Shown here: in pieces, positions 1 through 9,395 of the stretch
Position numbering within the stretch: the stretch's first letter is position 1
How the letters are laid out: the number at the start of each line of letters is the position of its first letter
NCBI GenBank assembly: GCA_965226285.1
Contig: CBDDCQ010000005.1
Location: forward strand, 310,001-374,000
DNA: 64,000 nt
Source of the DNA: CBDDCQ01 sp965226285
Lineage (GTDB): Bacteria; Bacteroidota; Bacteroidia; Flavobacteriales; Ichthyobacteriaceae
Reading direction: 5' to 3'
Program-made: the position numbers and the translations under genes
The notes under the pieces: model-generated
Told to the model about the DNA's origin: nothing
Databases searched by the model: none
What the model saw: only the letters and a program-made list of their open reading frames with translations

Positions 1-1905
1 GATGGAGGATTTAATATTGACTATGTGACCCAAAAAAATGGTAGATCTTTAAAATATACTATTGTAAATACAATGATGAGAATAGATTTACCAGAGCCAT
101 TAGAGCCTGGTGATAAATTCAGCTTTAAAATAAAATGGTGGTATAATATTAACAATTATATCAAATACGGTGGACGTTCTGGTTTTGAGCCTTTCTATGA
201 AAATGGACAAAAAAATAATCTGTATGTGATAGCTCAATTTTTTCCTCGTATGGCGGTATATAACGATGTGGAAGGATGGCAAAATTTACAGTTTTTTGGT
301 CGTTCGGAATTTGCTTTGGTATTTGGGAACTACGATGTAAATATTACCGTACCTGCTGATCATATTGTAGGAGCTACAGGTAAACTTCAAAATGAAAGTG
401 AAGTACTCACCTCTACAGAGCGTAAACGTTTAAAACAAGCTAAGAAATCTTTTGATAAACCTGTAATTATAGTTACTCAAGAGGAGGCAAAAGAGAAAGA
501 AAATAAATTTTCTGATAAGAAAAAAACTTGGGAGTTTTCTGCTAAAAATGTAAGAGATTTTGGATTCTCCACTTCTAGAAAATTCATTTGGGATGCTATG
601 GCTGTAAAAATAGGCAGAAAGAGTGTTATGGCAATGTCGTTATACCCCAAAGAAGGAAACCCATTGTGGGAGCAACTCTCTACTCGTGCTGTAGCTCACA
701 CCCTTAAAGTATATTCTAAATATACTTTTGATTATCCTTATCATAAAGCCATATCAGTACATGCAAGAAGTCAAGGTATGGAGTATCCTATGATTTGCTG
801 GAATTATGGACGTCCTGAAAAAGATGGTACTTATAGTGAAAGGACTAAATATGGAATGCTCGGGGTAATTATTCACGAAATAGGACACAATTTCTTTCCT
901 ATGATTGTAAATTCAGATGAGAGAAAATGGGGATGGATGGATGAAGGGTTAAATACATTTTTACAATCTGTAACGGAGAGCGAGTGGAGTGATCATTTTC
1001 CAACTAGAAGAGGTCCGGCTAGTAAAATAATTCCTTATATGAAAGGAGACCAAAGCAATCTTACTCCTATTATGACGCATTCTGATAATGTAAGACAATA
1101 CGGACCAAACTGTTATTCTAAACCTGCTACGGCACTCACTATACTTAGAGAGACTATTTTAGGTAGAGAGTTATTTGACTATGCCTTTAAAAAGTATGCT
1201 CAAAGATGGAAGTTTAAACATCCCACCCCTTATGATTTTTTTAGAACGATGGAAGATGCCAGTGGAGTTGATTTGGACTGGTTTTGGAGAGGTTGGTTCT
1301 ACACTACTAATTATTGTGATATATCCCTTGAAAAAATTACACAATTTAATGTAAATACTCAAAATCCTAAAATAGAAAAAGCATGGAAAAAGAAGCAGAA
1401 TAAAAAAGAGAGAAACAAAGTAAGAATGAATAACAAAAAATATGGTATTGTTCACTATCTTAAACAAGACTCTGCTGCTATTGATTTTTATGATAAATAC
1501 GATCGTTACGCAGTTACCGATTTAGATAAGAGAGAGTATCAACATATTTTAAATTCTGTAAGTGAAGATGTAAAAAAGACTTTTGAAGATAAAAGATATT
1601 TCTATGAACTTCAATTTGGTAAACCAGGAGGATTAGTAATGCCTATTATATTAGAGTTTACTTTTGAAGATGGTACTACAAAAAGAGAAACACTGCACGC
1701 AAAAATATGGAGATTCAATGATACAAAAGTAACTAAAGTGTTTACTTTTGATAAAAAGTTAAAGGCTGTAACCATAGATCCTGATTTAGAGACAGCAGAT
1801 GTAGATACTTCTAATAACCATTGGCCTGCTAGAGTAGTCGAATCTAGATTCGATACCTTTAGAAAAAAGAGAAGTGGAATGAATCCTATGCAGAGAAGCC
1901 AATAG
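1..1905 (+). CDS. M1-family zinc metallopeptidase (5' truncated by window edge)
   Basis: The frame is open from base 1, so the true start lies upstream and an N-terminal part is missing. The zinc site is visible: HEIGH at about nt 874-888, followed by a second glutamate in WMDEGLNTF about 20 residues later. This HExxH-x18-E arrangement is the gluzincin pattern of M1 aminopeptidases. The preceding part is a beta-rich domain typical of the family's N-terminal region. The C-terminal third is lysine-rich and beta-rich. It probably cleaves peptides in the periplasm or at the cell surface, but the signal peptide is outside the window. A hairpin terminator follows, so the gene ends its transcription unit. 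The family call is firm; the substrate is unknown. Confidence 0.9.
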   Translation, partial: DGGFNIDYVTQKNGRSLKYTIVNTMMRIDLPEPLEPGDKFSFKIKWWYNINNYIKYGGRSGFEPFYENGQKNNLYVIAQFFPRMAVYNDVEGWQNLQFFGRSEFALVFGNYDVNITVPADHIVGATGKLQNESEVLTSTERKRLKQAKKSFDKPVIIVTQEEAKEKENKFSDKKKTWEFSAKNVRDFGFSTSRKFIWDAMAVKIGRKSVMAMSLYPKEGNPLWEQLSTRAVAHTLKVYSKYTFDYPYHKAISVHARSQGMEYPMICWNYGRPEKDGTYSERTKYGMLGVIIHEIGHNFFPMIVNSDERKWGWMDEGLNTFLQSVTESEWSDHFPTRRGPASKIIPYMKGDQSNLTPIMTHSDNVRQYGPNCYSKPATALTILRETILGRELFDYAFKKYAQRWKFKHPTPYDFFRTMEDASGVDLDWFWRGWFYTTNYCDISLEKITQFNVNTQNPKIEKAWKKKQNKKERNKVRMNNKKYGIVHYLKQDSAAIDFYDKYDRYAVTDLDKREYQHILNSVSEDVKKTFEDKRYFYELQFGKPGGLVMPIILEFTFEDGTTKRETLHAKIWRFNDTKVTKVFTFDKKLKAVTIDPDLETADVDTSNNHWPARVVESRFDTFRKKRSGMNPMQRSQ

Positions 1906-1930
1906 AATTAAATCGTTAGTATTTATAAAA

Positions 1931-1960
1931 AAAAACTGCTTAAATTTTAAGCGGTTTTTT
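1931..1960 (+). terminator. Rho-independent terminator after the M1 peptidase
   Basis: An A-rich stretch leads into ACTGCTTAAA, then TTTAAGCGGT and a run of T. The arms pair over ten bases with one G-T pair. It separates the peptidase from the desaturase promoter. Confidence 0.8.
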
Positions 1961-1996
1961 ATTTAAATAGTTAAACTTTTTACTAATTAATTATGC

Positions 1997-2025
1997 TTGC
2001 CTATTAATTTTTAATAGTACCTTTG
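1997..2025 (+). promoter_or_regulatory. Bacteroidota-type promoter for the desaturase
   Basis: TTG at 1997-1999 is separated by 18 bases from TACCTTTG at 2018-2025, an exact TAnnTTTG match. The start codon is 29 bases downstream. This is one of the few sites in the window where both promoter elements fit. Confidence 0.75.
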
Positions 2026-2054
2026 CGGGCTTAAAATTATATCATAATATCGTT

Positions 2055-3164
2055 ATGAAATCATCTAATGTCAAGTTTAATACAAAAAATCAGGCAGAAT
2101 TTATCGGAGTTTTAAGACGCAGAGTCAATCAATACTTCAAGGATAATAATATATCCAAATACGGCAATTTAAATATGAAGTTAAAAACAGTGTTTATGCT
2201 TTGTTTATACTTTATTCCTTTTATACTTATGCTTGTATATGTAACTACACCTTGGATAATTATGTTACTTTGGGTTCTTATGGCATTTGGAATGTCTGGG
2301 ATAGGATTATCTATAATGCATGATGCTAATCATAATGCTTATTCTAGAAATAAAAACGTAAATAAGATAATGGGATTTTTAATCAATTTTTTGGGTGGTT
2401 TTCATGAAAACTGGAAACTTCAACATAATGTGTTGCATCATACATACACAAATATAGATGGATTAGATGAAGATATAGATTCTCCTTTATTGCGTATGTC
2501 TCCCAATCAAGAAATTAAAAAAATACATAAATATCAAATTATATATGCTCCTTTTATTTATGGACTTATGACTATATTTTGGATTACTACAAAGGATTTT
2601 ACACAACTAATAAGGTATAAAAACAAAAATCTTTTAGAGTCTAGAGGGCTTAATTATAGAAGCCTTATGAATCAAATTATATTTCATAAAGTATGGTATC
2701 TGGCACTTATGCTATTTTTGCCTATATTTATATTAGACTTGCCTTGGTGGCAAACTCTATTAGGTTTTTTATTAATGCACTATATATCGGGCTTATTTCT
2801 TGCTTTAGTTTTCCAAACGGCTCATGTAATAAAAGAAACAAACTTCCCATTGCTTAATGAAAAAGGTAATGTAGATAATAATAGAGCAGTGCATCAGTTA
2901 TATACTACAGCTAACTTTGCAAATAATAGTGTATTATTTTCTTGGTTTATAGGAGGTTTGAATTTTCAAGTTGAACATCATTTATTTCCTAATATTTGCC
3001 ATGTGCATTATAAAAAAATATCTAAGATTATAAAGCAAACTTCAAAAGAATATGGATTGCCTTATTACGAGCATAAAACATTTTATGGAGCACTCAAAAG
3101 CCATTTTTCACTTATAGCACAATTGGGAAAAGGAAAAACTAAATTAGATTCTGTAATCTATTAA
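2055..3164 (+). CDS. Membrane fatty acid desaturase (acyl-CoA/acyl-lipid type)
   Basis: Integral membrane di-iron desaturase that would introduce a cis double bond into membrane fatty acyl chains. The three histidine boxes are present in order: HDANHNAYS, HNVLHHTYTN and VEHHLFP. Hydrophobic segments lie around residues 45-85 and 210-245, giving the expected hairpin topology. The length of 369 residues is normal for the family. It has its own promoter and is transcribed towards the oppositely oriented glutamine synthetase gene. Such enzymes commonly serve cold adaptation of membranes. The regiospecificity cannot be read from sequence. Confidence 0.9.
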   Translation: MKSSNVKFNTKNQAEFIGVLRRRVNQYFKDNNISKYGNLNMKLKTVFMLCLYFIPFILMLVYVTTPWIIMLLWVLMAFGMSGIGLSIMHDANHNAYSRNKNVNKIMGFLINFLGGFHENWKLQHNVLHHTYTNIDGLDEDIDSPLLRMSPNQEIKKIHKYQIIYAPFIYGLMTIFWITTKDFTQLIRYKNKNLLESRGLNYRSLMNQIIFHKVWYLALMLFLPIFILDLPWWQTLLGFLLMHYISGLFLALVFQTAHVIKETNFPLLNEKGNVDNNRAVHQLYTTANFANNSVLFSWFIGGLNFQVEHHLFPNICHVHYKKISKIIKQTSKEYGLPYYEHKTFYGALKSHFSLIAQLGKGKTKLDSVIY

Positions 3165-3195
3165 AATAAAGTTAAAGGTAATTTTAGATATGGAA

Positions 3196-5382
3196 CTATC
3201 TGATAAAGAGTAACTCTCTGTACTTAGTAAGTGGCCAAGATTCATCGTCTATCATCATTTCAAGTTTATCTACAGTATTTCTAATTATATCAAAATAAGG
3301 CTTTATTTTATCACAATAAGCAATAGATTTGTCTAAGGTGTCATTCATTTGATTAATCTTTTCTTTGGTTTTTACCATTTCTTCTACTTTAGATTTTAGA
3401 GTAAATATATGTTGTGATATACTCTCTATGAGTCGTAATTGCTCTTTGCCGTATTTTTTAAAATCATTTTCAAATATTTCTTTAAGCCCTCGAATATTTT
3501 CTATCAAAACATTTTGATATTTTATGGCTGTGGGAATTACATGGTTTTTAGCTAAATCTCCTAATACTCTAGCCTCTATTTGAATTCTAAGTAAGTATTC
3601 TTCTAGTTGAATTTCATATCGGGCTTTAGACTCTATTTCTGTCATAATATCATTATTTTTATAGAGTTTAAGCGTTTTTTCAGATATATTAGCTCCTAGT
3701 GCTCGAGGTGTTGTTTTGATGTTTTGAAGTCCTCTCTTCTCTGCTTGTTTTATCCAATCATTACTATACCCATCTCCTTCAAATAGTATATCTTTTGATT
3801 CTTTAATATATTCTCTAAGTACATTGAATATGGCTTCATCTTTTTTAAGATCGTTCTCTATGAGCTTATCTACTTCTATCTTAAAGTCTTTTAATTGTTG
3901 TGCTACAATGGTATTAAGAACCATCATAGGTTGCGCACAGTTTATAGAAGAACCTACGGCTCTAAATTCAAATTTATTACCCGTAAAAGCAAAAGGAGAA
4001 GTACGGTTTCTATCAGTATTATCGAGTAAAATTTCAGGAATTTTGCCTACTATATTGAGTTTTAAATCTGTTTTTTCTTCAGGAGATAGCTTTCCTTTTG
4101 GAACTTGTTCTAACTCATTTAATACCTTTGTAAGTTGTGAGCCAATAAATACAGATATAATAGCAGGAGGTGCTTCATTTGCTCCTAACCTGTGATCGTT
4201 TCCGGCAGAGGATATAGAAGCCCTTAACAAATTAGCATGTTGCTTTACGGCTTTAATAGTGTTGATAAAAAATGTTAAGAATTGTAAATTATTTTTAGGA
4301 GTCTTTCCCGGTGTAAGCAAATTAGTTCCTCCATCTGTTGCCAAAGACCAGTTGTTATGTTTTCCAGATCCATTTACTCCTGCAAAAGGCTTTTCGTGGA
4401 ACAATACCTTAAAATTATGGTTTCGGGCAATTTTATTCATTACATCTCTAAGTAATGAATTGTGATCCACTGCTAAATTTGCTTCTTGGTATATAGGTGC
4501 TAATTCATATTGTCCCGGTGCTACTTCATTGTGTCTTGTAGTTACAGGAATACCTAGTTTGATACACTCTATTTCTAATTCTTTCATAAAATTAAGTACT
4601 CTAGGTGGGATAGAACCAAAATAATGATCATCTAATTGTTGTCCCTTTGCTGGAGCATGTCCAAATAGTGTTCTTCCTGTAAGTACCAAATCAGGTCGAG
4701 AATAATACAAAGCTCTATCTACCAGAAAATATTCTTGTTCCCAACCTAAAGTAGCATGTACTTTATTTACATTTTTATCAAAATATTTAGCTACTTGTGT
4801 TGCCGTATCATCTACTGCTTGTAAAGATTTAAGTAAAGGTGTTTTGTGGTCTAATGCTTCTCCTGTATAAGACACAAATATAGTAGGAATACACAAGGTA
4901 TTACCCATTATAAATGAAGGAGAAGAAGGGTCCCAAGCCGTGTATCCCCTGGCTTCAAAGGTATTTCGTATTCCCCCATTTGGAAAACTAGAGGCATCTG
5001 GTTCTTGTTGTACTAACATAGATCCATTAAATCTTTCTATGGCTTTTCCACTTTCTATAGGTTCAAAAAAGGCATCGTGTTTTTCTGCAGTACCTCCTGT
5101 AAGTGGTTGAAACCAGTGCGTATAGTGAGTTACTCCTTTAGATAAAGCCCATTCTTTCATACTCGAAGCTACTTGGTCTGCTATTTTTCTATCTATTTTA
5201 GAATTATTTTCTATAGCTTGTTTTATTTTCATAAAAGCCTCTTTAGTAAGATACTCCATCATAGTACTTTCACCAAATACATTGATTCCAAATAGCTTAG
5301 ATAACCTATTTTTTGGGATCTCAACTTTTACAAGTTTTCTATTTAATACTTCTGATAAAGCATTATATCTAAATGTTGGCAT
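3196..5382 (-). CDS. glnN: Type III glutamine synthetase (GSIII)
   Basis: ATP-dependent ligation of ammonia to glutamate in the cytoplasm. At 728 residues it is far longer than GSI (about 450-470) and matches the GSIII class common in Bacteroidota. Recognisable segments include GVNGSGKHNNWSL, the metal- and substrate-site stretches WEQEYFLVD and TRHNEVAPGQYELAPI, and the arginine-containing NRTSPFAFTGNKFEFR. The start gives MPTFRYNALSE and lies just downstream of a very AT-rich leader. With the NADP-type glutamate dehydrogenase at 31.9 kb it gives the cell two ammonia-assimilation routes. The gene is intact. The symbol glnN is used for this class; some annotations call it glnA. Confidence 0.93.
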   Translation of the reverse strand: MPTFRYNALSEVLNRKLVKVEIPKNRLSKLFGINVFGESTMMEYLTKEAFMKIKQAIENNSKIDRKIADQVASSMKEWALSKGVTHYTHWFQPLTGGTAEKHDAFFEPIESGKAIERFNGSMLVQQEPDASSFPNGGIRNTFEARGYTAWDPSSPSFIMGNTLCIPTIFVSYTGEALDHKTPLLKSLQAVDDTATQVAKYFDKNVNKVHATLGWEQEYFLVDRALYYSRPDLVLTGRTLFGHAPAKGQQLDDHYFGSIPPRVLNFMKELEIECIKLGIPVTTRHNEVAPGQYELAPIYQEANLAVDHNSLLRDVMNKIARNHNFKVLFHEKPFAGVNGSGKHNNWSLATDGGTNLLTPGKTPKNNLQFLTFFINTIKAVKQHANLLRASISSAGNDHRLGANEAPPAIISVFIGSQLTKVLNELEQVPKGKLSPEEKTDLKLNIVGKIPEILLDNTDRNRTSPFAFTGNKFEFRAVGSSINCAQPMMVLNTIVAQQLKDFKIEVDKLIENDLKKDEAIFNVLREYIKESKDILFEGDGYSNDWIKQAEKRGLQNIKTTPRALGANISEKTLKLYKNNDIMTEIESKARYEIQLEEYLLRIQIEARVLGDLAKNHVIPTAIKYQNVLIENIRGLKEIFENDFKKYGKEQLRLIESISQHIFTLKSKVEEMVKTKEKINQMNDTLDKSIAYCDKIKPYFDIIRNTVDKLEMMIDDESWPLTKYRELLFIR

Positions 5383-5975
5383 ATCAATCTTAATTAAAAG
5401 TTATTACATTTCACAAAATTAATAAAAAAATAAATAGAGTACCCTATTTATTTTTTTATATTGTTAAAATAAATACATTTTTTATATGTATTACCTTTAT
5501 TATGAAAGGGGTAATAAATATTCACATCTGGAAACTGAAAATTAAAGTTAGTGACAACTGCGAGTAATTATGAATTAAATTTATACCCTTTTCTTTTTAG
5601 ATAAATCAAAAAAATATATTTTTTATAAAATAACGACTTTATATTTATTTTGTTGTTAATTTTAAGAAATGTAATAATTTTTAAAAATTTACAATTATGT
5701 TGAGTGAATTTATTAAAAGGAGTTTGTAGCCTTAGAAAAAAATAACAAAAATGCCCTAAAGTCTATTATTACAGAAAATGCAAAACACAAAACCTCAAAA
5801 AGTAAAGGAATTATTAATGCATTTTTACTATCTTTTGCAGATTTTGAAATTTTAAATAAAATAATATGAAAAAAAAGGTTATATATTTGCACTTTAATTA
5901 TAAAGTTTAACCTAAAAATTTTAGTAAAAATGAAAACTAAAAAAGTAAGTTATTACGAGATTAAAAAAGCATTAA
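5383..5975. other. AT-rich stretch with gene debris and an orphan promoter
   Basis: No intact gene. A start-less open stretch at 5717-5869 (+) encodes about 50 residues ending in FADFEILNKII and a stop; it looks like the tail of a lost protein but I do not recognise it. A perfect TATATTTG box lies at 5882-5889. It is followed by an ATG at 5930 that reads MKTKKVSYYEIKKALSRKK and then runs out of frame into the transposase remnant. The arrangement looks like a deletion that joined the start of one gene to the tail of another. Confidence 0.5.
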
Positions 5976-6212
5976 GCAGAAAAAAGTTACACTGTGTACA
6001 CAAATGGTATAGAAAGTATATGGGCTTTGCTTAAAAGAGGTTACTATGGTACATATCATCACTTTAGTAAAAAGCATATGAATAGATATATAAACGAATT
6101 TACTTTTAGATTTAATAAAGGTAGCTGTAAAACAGACACCATAGATAGAATTAAAAGTATGTTTGCATCAAATAAAGGTAAAAGATTAACTTATAGTCAA
6201 TTGATAAAATAA
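5976..6212 (+). pseudogene. IS1595 (ISXO2-like) transposase, C-terminal remnant
   Basis: The frame is open from the stop at 5973-5975 to TAA at 6210-6212, but only the last third of a transposase remains. The segment TNGIESIWALLKRGYYGTYHH, then KKHMNRYINEFTFRFN, is the conserved C-terminal signature of ISXO2-like DDE transposases, including the catalytic-region ESxWxxLKRG. The earlier aspartates and the N-terminal zinc ribbon are missing. The last base of its stop codon is the first base of the next gene's ATG, which places the restriction enzyme directly against the insertion-sequence scar. No terminal inverted repeats were seen. Confidence 0.8.
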
Positions 6213-8551
6213 TGGCTAACGAAAGAATAACAGAAGATATAGTTAGAAGTCATTTTAAAAATGATAGCTTAAATAAATTAGACAAGGTAATTATTGAAGA
6301 ACAAAAATCATCAAATATCAAAATTGATAAATTACTAAGAAATGCTTCAAAAAGTGGTATTTGTAGAGGTTATCCTGAGTTTATAATTCAGTTTAAAGAA
6401 GATGCTAATGTTATCATCGTAATTGAATGTAAGGCAAGTATCACTCAGCATGAGAGTAGTAACAGAAAGTATTATAAAAACTATGCTGTAGATGGTGTAT
6501 TATTATATGCTTCATTTTTATCTAAAGAGTATGATGTTATTGCTATTGCTATAAGTGGTGATAATCACAATAAGAGAATATCGCATTTTTTACAATTAAA
6601 AGGTACGCAACAAGCACACACTATATTTAATGATGATTCATTTTTGAGTATAGAGAGTTACCTTAGTGGTTACAAAACAGATGAGAGAAAATTCAATCAA
6701 GATTTTCAAGAGTTACTTAAATACTCAAAAATACTAAATGATAAATTACACACTTTAAAAGTTAAAGAAAGTGAAAGAAGTTTGTTAATTAGTGGAACTT
6801 TGATTGCTTTGACTGATAAAGCGTTTATTAGTAGCTATAAACATGAAAAACCTGAAGCCTTAGCCAGTTTGTTAGTTACAAAGATTAATCAAAAGTTATC
6901 TTCTGTACAAACACAGCATATTGAAGATATAATAACGTCTTATAACTTCATAAAAACACATACAATACTTTCAAAAAAAGAAAATAAACTTAGAGATATA
7001 ATTGATGAAATAGATGATACGATAAATAGATTTATAAAAACCTATAAATACTTCGATACATTAGGTCAATTTTACATTGAATTTCTAAGATATGCAAATA
7101 ACGATAAGGGCTTAGGAATAGTTTTAACCCCACCACATATCACTGAACTATTTTGTGAAATAGCTAATATAAACAAAGATACTATTGTATTGGATACTTG
7201 TACAGGAACTGGAGGTTTTCTTATTTCAGCAATGAAAAAAATGATAGTTGATGCTGGAGGTGATAAAGAAAAAGAAAGACATATAAAACAAAAACAAATA
7301 ATAGGTGTAGAGTTACAACATGATATTTATTCTTTATTGTGTTCAAATATGTACATACATGGTGATGGACGTAGTAATCTTGTAAAGGGTAACTCTTTTG
7401 ATGAAGGTATAAAAAAAGAAATATTAAAATTTAAACCAAATGTAGTTTTTTTAAATCCACCATATAAGAAAAACAAAGATGATATAGAAGAATTAAAATT
7501 TGTTTTAAATAGTTTAGAATTAATAAATAAAGGGTCTCTTTCAATTTCAATAGTACCTATGATTTGTGCAACTGAAACAAAAGGTATAAAGTATGAATTA
7601 AAGAAAGAAATCCTTAAAAAACATACTCTTGTGGCAGTTTTTTCAATGCCTAATGAATTATTTCATAATTCAAATGTTTCTGTTAATACTTGTATAATGG
7701 CTATTAAAGCCAATGAGAAACATCCTAATGATTACAAAACATACTTTGGGTACTGGAAAGAGGATAGTTTTATAAAAATAAAGAACATTGGCAGAACTGA
7801 TTTTTATAATAATTGGGGTTTAACACAGAACAAATGGTTAGCATCTTATAAAAATAAAGAAGAAATACCAGGTCATAGTGTAAAAAAGATAGTCAATGAA
7901 AATGATGAGTGGTGTGCAGAGGCTTATATGGAAACAGACTATACTACTTTAAAAGAAACAGATTTTATTCATAATTTAAAATCTATACTTGCTTTTAAAT
8001 TTCTCAAAAAGAATAGCACATTACTAATAAAACCAAAACCAAAAAACAAAACAAAAATTTGTGGTATAAATACATCTACATGGAAGTATTTTAGGTATGA
8101 TGATGGTACAGATAATAGTATTTTTAATATAAAGAAAGGCAAGAGATTAACTAAAAAGGATCAAAGTGATGGTGATATACCATATGTTAGTTCATCATCA
8201 TTAAATAATGGAATTGATAATTATATTGCTAATGATCATACTGATGAAAATTGTATAAGTTTCGCTTGTTATGGGTCAATAGGTGAAGTTTTTTATCAAG
8301 ACCAAAAAGTTTGGGTATCGGATAACGCCAATGTGTTTTATGTTAGAGATAGAAAATTAAACCCATATTTAGCGATATTTTTAATAACAATTTTAAGATT
8401 AGAGCAATTTCGTTTTTCATATGGTATGACTGGCAAAAAAGAAAGATTACAGAGTTTTTATATTAAACTTCCAGTGGATGAACAAGGCAAACCTAATTGG
8501 CAATTTATGGAAGAATATATTAAATCATTACCTTATAGTAGCAGTTTATAA
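6212..8551 (+). CDS. Single-chain restriction-modification enzyme (type IIG-like, N6-adenine methyltransferase with TRD)
   Basis: One 779-residue protein appears to hold all three R-M functions. The N-terminal ~150 residues contain a PD-(D/E)xK-like nuclease core, with E72-C-K74 in the strand VIIVIECKAS. The centre is a gamma-class N6-adenine methyltransferase: SAM motif DTCTGTGG around residue 330 and catalytic NPPY at 415-418. The C-terminal ~150 residues resemble a type I HsdS target-recognition domain (GDIPYVSSSSLNNGIDNYI and the later SIGEVFYQ). It is expected to methylate and cut an asymmetric DNA site. It is shorter than most type IIG enzymes (about 900-1,200) and has only one evident TRD. 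The ATG overlaps the upstream remnant's stop, so no own promoter is obvious. Alternative: a type I HsdM-like methyltransferase with a degenerate nuclease. Confidence 0.8.
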   Translation: MANERITEDIVRSHFKNDSLNKLDKVIIEEQKSSNIKIDKLLRNASKSGICRGYPEFIIQFKEDANVIIVIECKASITQHESSNRKYYKNYAVDGVLLYASFLSKEYDVIAIAISGDNHNKRISHFLQLKGTQQAHTIFNDDSFLSIESYLSGYKTDERKFNQDFQELLKYSKILNDKLHTLKVKESERSLLISGTLIALTDKAFISSYKHEKPEALASLLVTKINQKLSSVQTQHIEDIITSYNFIKTHTILSKKENKLRDIIDEIDDTINRFIKTYKYFDTLGQFYIEFLRYANNDKGLGIVLTPPHITELFCEIANINKDTIVLDTCTGTGGFLISAMKKMIVDAGGDKEKERHIKQKQIIGVELQHDIYSLLCSNMYIHGDGRSNLVKGNSFDEGIKKEILKFKPNVVFLNPPYKKNKDDIEELKFVLNSLELINKGSLSISIVPMICATETKGIKYELKKEILKKHTLVAVFSMPNELFHNSNVSVNTCIMAIKANEKHPNDYKTYFGYWKEDSFIKIKNIGRTDFYNNWGLTQNKWLASYKNKEEIPGHSVKKIVNENDEWCAEAYMETDYTTLKETDFIHNLKSILAFKFLKKNSTLLIKPKPKNKTKICGINTSTWKYFRYDDGTDNSIFNIKKGKRLTKKDQSDGDIPYVSSSSLNNGIDNYIANDHTDENCISFACYGSIGEVFYQDQKVWVSDNANVFYVRDRKLNPYLAIFLITILRLEQFRFSYGMTGKKERLQSFYIKLPVDEQGKPNWQFMEEYIKSLPYSSSL

Positions 8552-8563
8552 AATCAAAAAAAA

Positions 8564-8686
8564 ATGAAAGTAGAAAATAAAAAACCAACCATCAAATAAA
8601 TTGCTCCAGAAATCTACAAAGGATTTATTTTTGCCTCTATCCAATAGAATAAGCACATCCATTTTACTTTTTGTTCAAAAGACTAA
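8564..8686 (+). pseudogene. Short decayed reading frame with two in-frame stops
   Basis: From ATG 8564 one frame reads MKVENKKPTIK, stop, IAPEIYKGFIFASIQ, stop, NKHIHFTFCSKD, stop. The pieces look protein-like and share a frame, which suggests a dead gene with point-mutated stops. I do not recognise it. It sits between the R-M gene and the convergent YceI gene and just overlaps the latter's end. Confidence 0.25.
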
Positions 8687-9309
8687 AGTTTCTGGACGTT
8701 CCTTTTACGAGCCACTATATTTATTTTTATTCCTACTTCATCGTTAATAAACTTATCCTTTAAATTACTAAAGAAACTCTTAGACTTATATTTTACTCCC
8801 CAATCCGTACGATCAATATAAAAATAATTCTTAGTATTTAGAGTTACTTTATCTTGCGTAATTTTTACATCTGCCTGAAAAGTTACTTTTTTAGGAATTT
8901 CTTTAAGTGTAAGTGTTCCACTTACAGTATATTTTCCATTTGCTACACTTTTTGTAGAAGTAATTACAAATTTAGCTGTAGGGTACTTCTCTACATCAAA
9001 AAAATCTTCACTTTTCAAATGACTTACAAAATAGTTATTCTTCTTTTTATCTTTAATATCCCAACAATCTACCTTAGTCATATCAAAAGCAAAATTACCC
9101 TTTATTATTTTTCCATCTTCTACCGTTAAACTACCTGCAGAAATAGGTATTCCTCCATTGTGTGCTCCCAAAGGTTTTTTGCCTAAATACTCTACTACAC
9201 TTTTTTCAACATCTACATCATATTCTACTGAACTATCCACATAAGTAGATGATTTCCAACTCAATAAAGTCAAAATAAACAAACCGAACAAAAATATTAT
9301 CTTTCTCAT
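8683..9309 (-). CDS. YceI-family lipid-binding periplasmic protein
   Basis: A 208-residue protein with a signal peptide (MRKIIFLFGLFILTLLSW). The YceI lipocalin-like body follows: VEKSVVEYLGKKPLG, a GNFAFDMTKVDCWDI strand, HLKSEDFFDVEKYPTAKF, and the TLKEIPKKVTFQADV segment. YceI proteins bind isoprenoid or polyisoprenoid lipids in a beta-barrel. The HLKSxDFFDxxKYPxAxF stretch is the best family marker. It has its own promoter box (9358-9365). It borders the accessory patch on one side and the thiolase operon on the other. The exact ligand is unknown. Confidence 0.88.
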   Translation of the reverse strand: MRKIIFLFGLFILTLLSWKSSTYVDSSVEYDVDVEKSVVEYLGKKPLGAHNGGIPISAGSLTVEDGKIIKGNFAFDMTKVDCWDIKDKKKNNYFVSHLKSEDFFDVEKYPTAKFVITSTKSVANGKYTVSGTLTLKEIPKKVTFQADVKITQDKVTLNTKNYFYIDRTDWGVKYKSKSFFSNLKDKFINDEVGIKINIVARKRNVQKL

Positions 9310-9357
9310 ATCTTTTATATTACAATTTAAAAATTATTACTCTTTTAAAATACGCTA

Positions 9358-9365
9358 CAAATTTA
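9358..9365 (-). promoter_or_regulatory. -10-type box (TAAATTTG) for the YceI gene
   Basis: Read on the minus strand this is TAAATTTG, an exact TAnnTTTG match about 50 bases before the YceI start. No convincing -33 element was seen. Confidence 0.5.
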
Positions 9366-9395
9366 TATCTTTCATTTAAAAAATGTCGATATTTT

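Noticed and set aside
3824..4195. Plus-strand frame inside the glutamine synthetase gene
   Set aside because: Shadow of the strongly supported GSIII coding strand.
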